Below are positions 25,301 to 26,776 of a stretch of 26,776 nt of DNA, piece by piece; the first letter of the stretch is position 1; each line of letters starts with the position of its first letter. The notes below the pieces were generated by a model, which saw only the letters and a program-made list of their open reading frames with translations, had not been told where the DNA came from and made no database searches. Position numbers and translations under genes: made by a program. This stretch comes from an uncultured Treponema sp. (GTDB lineage Bacteria > Spirochaetota > Spirochaetia > Treponematales > Treponemataceae): contig CALAEZ010000344.1 of assembly GCA_937891125.1 (NCBI GenBank), forward strand, positions 1 to 26,776, written 5' to 3'.

Positions 25301-25406
25301 CTACACGGAAGGGCAGTTGTGGTTCATTCCGTCGGATGTTTCGAGCGACGATATTCCGACGATGGTACCGCAGATTTCGTTTGGCATGCGCGTGAATGTG
25401 TTCTAG
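19371..25406 (+). CDS. Giant Ig-repeat surface protein with C-terminal outer-membrane barrel-like domain
   Basis: 2011 residues from the ATG at 19371, chosen because it starts a classic signal peptide (MKRILKSIAFVAFLLVPAFL, cut near FAHG) after AAGGA; an in-frame ATG at 19305 adds 22 residues without such a signal. The mature chain is a string of about a dozen bacterial Ig-like domains. Each has a strand such as NLNIVGTCVDDDAVKQV, KINLKGTVSDGNGI, FDLSVTATDDNGIAAVEYS or ITFTGRATDKNGIAAVYVS, often ending with D-N-T-x-P linkers. From about residue 1840 it changes to alternating aromatic strands (LYFDWQFWGATLYNIGMGL, LQVQWGQF, VALGANFTHF) and ends FGMRVNVF with the terminal Phe typical of outer-membrane barrels. 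I infer a long fibre anchored by its C-terminus, perhaps an adhesin or glycan-binding scaffold. An Ig-repeat lipoprotein follows. Confidence 0.85.
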   Translation: MKRILKSIAFVAFLLVPAFLFAHGKSDVTERSVNQDESWREVFDLADKKDGKYNIMVTAEDNGGNTAVGGPFNIWIDPESDLPIVGITNPQKNMRVPGNLNIVGTCVDDDAVKQVELILDGDDEHPQLAEGRDFWSYYLDTNELAEGPHTIEVYGIDINGLRGHSVPVTWNLDRRQPVTAVTNYTLGTLVSGKINLKGTVSDGNGIKTLAYSLDNGQSFTEIKIHEDKQNHLWTFDFPVDTRFFKDGPAVCWFKATDKMGSVGIYSFLYFIDNTKPDVRIVSPAQDEVCNGKFGVAGYAKDVIGIEKLSWSFLGESGDFELIPGNPYWYKEVSTSDPKMKSAVFTVTATDTAGNTVEVKREIPLNQELDKPVVSIQYPAEGGAYEGAAGALFVRGIAVDDDGAVVSVDASIDGKEAVRLEAQGVFYAPLSEEADLAVGKHTLTVSALDRYGVRGNPVTVTFMIKGAPPAFEEAKLRTPEETKTLTPGVKVNPEDAAFVETVVTSEPGLQRLVWRAQWGEDGVFEKELALPSRTTSVPVSIPVGELPWGLVRLTIAATDIYDRTFEQTSVLHVQDLTHISADMPVVVFDESTVQSSGRVICDPKRPLTGFFMGGMGGNVKSVELVPKTPFASVKADGNYLTITMTDQLGVSEPVHVHVVTDQGIGYDSRDLIFQSESPAPVVTIDDAVSSRSIPLDGAVTVRVNGKVSSDTALNYVSYHILSANAIMQGDYYTGKSEEKVSDFKEIQVENGRFSVEIDPSEFAAGMHVVEVVADNGKKAADAVFVRKLPALPETVNGKKLNSPALPVFSWFDKQDRSEIVNVYWVCTYQDPSQSTFGGVYRQENLKFGKNKLEAKVQEQDRAYSDVREGERSAMTKVVIDTVGGAPFHNGMEVVLPRGVQKAQNAPVVTARIESDIEVQAVSWKIYGERTAGGDMEQSGKVPVRLVSEGVYAADIPLQNLPARLTTITLVAETKGGKSDEFRGSIAVVRAHDAALIDSKQAVYWLPQDNAVYEESIDAYVLQTGTALVAYGNVPGPVSAEFATPQPGLKLDTKGNTVYVIGEKQGLYKDVVVRVRDSQRDANGNGVAYLSKKIHLLVDTEPPALMVLSPDPQQWVHESFDLSVTATDDNGIAAVEYSIDGGENWTPMRQVGAGYTAQVPLTEVADGLIAVDVRARDTAGKINCASTAVHKDTTPPDVQVLLPAAEDIVNGENLLVFKVTDNAKFARVEYLPPVHAGQTAVPVPLEVAPLVHTMIGTEEKPINDLMSVNFYDDAGNVTKIRSWEFIIDQQSDLPIAEVHVPEEDAVITRDFVISGVVLDDDGPSKIWYKIDDGDYQALPEYDTSFSINMALLDFTDNEHSVTIYAEDIRGVKGPEYVRNFRISLEEPKGEVLTPPITETVKETITFTGRATDKNGIAAVYVSIDNGNSYNEARGEFGHDKIDTEWSYTFDTRIVQDGTHVVFLKIVDWYGIEGLFSSLVNIDNTAPEIKLELPLDGSQSTGMLFFSGQTMDNVKLEKLYITLCSLDGRVVSKELEHTDLIPGDIITQALDLSSLPDGFYNIELVGLDAAENATRVSRNIKLDKNAPKAKVDLLYPLNGEHVCGVFNIYGTAVSESPIQLLRLYLDGEEVQEAELSFSGYYKFRLTPEMIGDGQHDIEVRASLENGQTIVSNRQYLNYTAMGPWVTIDNFTYGDFAVDRPYLRGEAGYAIAEEDLITAKTKGVDPELKASILAKAVDKVELSLDNGKTFETVSNNGKWRYRIENKDIPEGYHFLLLRATMKNGETAITRTIVQVDSTAPTIRLISPGAGGRYNQELLFSGLTHDDVALKEVKLYLRKGDKAAYEVPAFIQGLYFDWQFWGATLYNIGMGLTFFDDNVKLQVQWGQFTESQWSMFKSGNYRYGGNNIIGAKLLANVYYLPFRYLFGPDWEWLSMNVALGANFTHFSDSGSGSAQTLSAALFQLEFPRITFDKQKMFRTIAFYTEGQLWFIPSDVSSDDIPTMVPQISFGMRVNVF

Positions 25407-25484
25407 GTTTTCGACCGACATCCATGTCGGTCGAAAACCAGCGAGTTTAGAAGCTCGCCTGTGGCGAAGCTTCTAAACTCGCTG
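25406..25484 (+). repeat. Two tandem long perfect hairpins after the giant gene
   Basis: Hairpin one has 16-bp perfect arms (GGTTTTCGACCGACAT, 25406-25421, and its complement at 25424-25439), beginning in the stop codon. Hairpin two has 17-bp arms (25439-25455 and 25468-25484) extended by CGCC/GGCG with a single bulged base. No T run follows, so these are not classic terminators; they may stabilise the 3' end, act as processing sites, or be dispersed palindromes. The remaining 157 bases before the next ATG show only an AT-rich stretch with a weak TATAGA box near 25600. Confidence 0.75.
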
Positions 25485-25641
25485 TGCATAAAGTATGGTA
25501 CCACCCGTGCGCCGGATGGTAAGGTCAAGTAGCTTGTGAATGGCATAGGGAGCCAAGCGGCTTAAAAATACCTTATGCTGCTTTCGTTTTTTTCCGAAAA
25601 TATATAGAATGTCTTTAGGCATTGCAAAAATGGTGGTTGCT

Positions 25642-26776
25642 ATGTTTAAGAATGTAAGAAAGTGTTTTTTGACTGTCAGTGGTGCAGCTGTATCTGTACT
25701 CATCGCGTTGGGCGCCGCTTCTTGTAGCGACAACGTTGGCTTAGGAGAATCGGTCGATACCGAAGCGCCAAAAATCGAAATTACGTATCCGCCGGTATCT
25801 GCTGTCATCAGGGATAGCTTTGTGCTTGCCGGTACCTCTTCTGATGACAAAGGCGTAACAAGCGTTTCGGTGTCTGTCGAAAATGCCGACAGCGAAAGCG
25901 TGTACACAGGAAATGCCGATGTTGCCTCTGACGGCAGCTGGAGCATAACGCTGAACGAGTATGACGAAGCAAACGAAGGCTATACCAACGGCTGGCAGTT
26001 CGCGGACGGCACGTACACCGTAAACGTCTACGCGTATGATGCCGCTGGCCGCGAATCGGGCAAAGGCACGCGCTCTTTCTCGATTGACAACACCGCTCCA
26101 GTGCTCGTGCTGACAAAACCCACCAGTGTCGGCTCGAACAGTGCAAAAACATACGGACAGAGCGTACAGCTACAGGGCACGTTTAGCGAAATGTCCGACA
26201 GCAAGATTGCAAAGCTGTTTGTCGAATTTTATGACAGCGATGGCGAAGCACTCTTTTGCAGCAACTTTACTGATATTTCCGACATGTCAAATGCAAATCC
26301 GCTTACCATAGCCCAGTACTACAGCAAAGCAAGCCGCCCACAGGAAGGTGATGACAACTACACCAAGTGGTCAAACTACCTTGCGCTGTATGGTGAAGAC
26401 GCTATCGCTTCTTATGATGCGGGCGAAACGGTTGCAAGCAAAACATTTTATTTTACTGTTACTGCGTATGACAACGCAAAAAAGTATCAGAACGCAAGTG
26501 ACAGCGGCGTTTCTAGTGGCAACGGCACTTCAACCTACTACCGCGGCACAACCGAAATGCTGACGCTTATCGAAGGCAAGAACACCAGCTTTTCTGGCTT
26601 TAGCACGCTTAGCCTGCGTAATTACTTAAACGGCACCGACACCACTTACAGCGGAAACACTGATTTGGCAGCTATTTTGGCTGCGGCAATTAGCAAGAGC
26701 TCGGTAGATTCTAGCTCGGTAAGCTCTGATGTCTCGCTGAGCGAAAGCGAAGTGGTAGATGAAATCTCTGAATCAA
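25642..26776 (+). CDS. Ig-repeat lipoprotein, C-terminus beyond window edge
   Basis: An open frame of 378 codons reaches the window end. The N-terminus is MFKNVRKCFLTVSGAAVSVL followed by IALGAASCSD, a lipoprotein signal with Cys at about residue 28 as the lipidation site. The mature part starts with a short linker (DNVGLGESVD) and then Ig-like units matching those of the preceding giant protein, for example TEAPKIEITYPP, SFVLAGTSSDDKGVTSVSV and SFSIDNTAPVLVLTKP. A second unit begins SVQLQGTFSEMSDSKIAKLF. The last visible part is Ser-rich (SKSSVDSSSVSSDVSLSES). GGTGG lies six bases before the ATG at 25642; an in-frame ATG at 25630 is an alternative. It probably forms a surface pair with the giant protein. 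No function beyond a structural or binding role can be read. Confidence 0.85.
   Translation, partial: MFKNVRKCFLTVSGAAVSVLIALGAASCSDNVGLGESVDTEAPKIEITYPPVSAVIRDSFVLAGTSSDDKGVTSVSVSVENADSESVYTGNADVASDGSWSITLNEYDEANEGYTNGWQFADGTYTVNVYAYDAAGRESGKGTRSFSIDNTAPVLVLTKPTSVGSNSAKTYGQSVQLQGTFSEMSDSKIAKLFVEFYDSDGEALFCSNFTDISDMSNANPLTIAQYYSKASRPQEGDDNYTKWSNYLALYGEDAIASYDAGETVASKTFYFTVTAYDNAKKYQNASDSGVSSGNGTSTYYRGTTEMLTLIEGKNTSFSGFSTLSLRNYLNGTDTTYSGNTDLAAILAAAISKSSVDSSSVSSDVSLSESEVVDEISES

Noticed and set aside
24822..25421. 199-codon minus-strand open frame opposite the 3' end of the giant gene
   Set aside because: Antisense to the barrel-coding region, with no start signal or recognisable motif.
25473..25946. 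157-codon minus-strand open frame
   Set aside because: Lies opposite the lipoprotein signal peptide and first Ig domain, which are clearly coding on the plus strand.

Overview
The window looks like chromosomal DNA of a host-associated, sugar-acid-using spirochaete, most likely a Treponema. This is inferred from an outer-membrane-type 2011-residue Ig-repeat protein, signal-peptide proteins with beta-barrel ends, poly-G tracts, a glnA/ANTAR pair, and a uxuA/uxuB/LacI plus pectin-type acetylesterase set. No rRNA, tRNA or CRISPR was seen. The first kilobase is different: it is rich in AGA/AGG/ATA codons and resembles clostridial (Lachnospiraceae-like) genes. The boundary falls in frame inside one ORF near position 1040, so it is either a recombination joint or an assembly chimera.

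Layout. 1-1040: a WYL regulator cut by the window edge and the tail of a CDF cation transporter, fused to an ANTAR regulator. 1598-2960: glnA with its own promoter and a strong terminator-like hairpin in its leader. 2970-3830: a gene graveyard holding a 3H/NiaR-type repressor remnant, a G9 tract, a type III restriction (Res) C-terminal remnant and an unknown AraC-tail-like ORF. 3881-8959: a hexuronate/pectin locus with promoter and palindromic operator, uxuA, uxuB, a LacI-family regulator, and a convergent CE12-like esterase. 9084-9530: a candidate phase-variable promoter (G9 inside its spacer) before a small decayed-looking ORF, then a 127-bp inverted-repeat element. 9536-14184: a minus-strand set comprising a beta-barrel-like exported protein, a translationally coupled membrane HD-GYP-like protein with altered metal ligands, a terminator-like hairpin, and glmS. 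14271-15142: Cof-type HAD phosphatase. 15307-16746: Ala-rich methyltransferase divergent from parA-parB. 18524-19261: Sir2 deacylase, convergent with parB. 19371-26776: the giant Ig-repeat/barrel protein followed by an Ig-repeat lipoprotein that runs off the end.

How the parts fit. UxuA and UxuB carry out the mannonate and fructuronate steps of hexuronate breakdown, the LacI regulator is the obvious candidate for the palindrome over the uxuA start site, and the esterase would deacetylate pectin upstream of that pathway. GlnA and an RNA-binding ANTAR regulator form a nitrogen module, with a leader hairpin as a possible target, although the ANTAR part now carries a foreign tail. The two large Ig-repeat proteins look like a paired surface system. 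The barrel/HD-GYP pair looks like an envelope-to-cytoplasm signalling module. Several genes have a -10-like box ending 6-10 bases before the start codon and no Shine-Dalgarno, which suggests leaderless transcripts.
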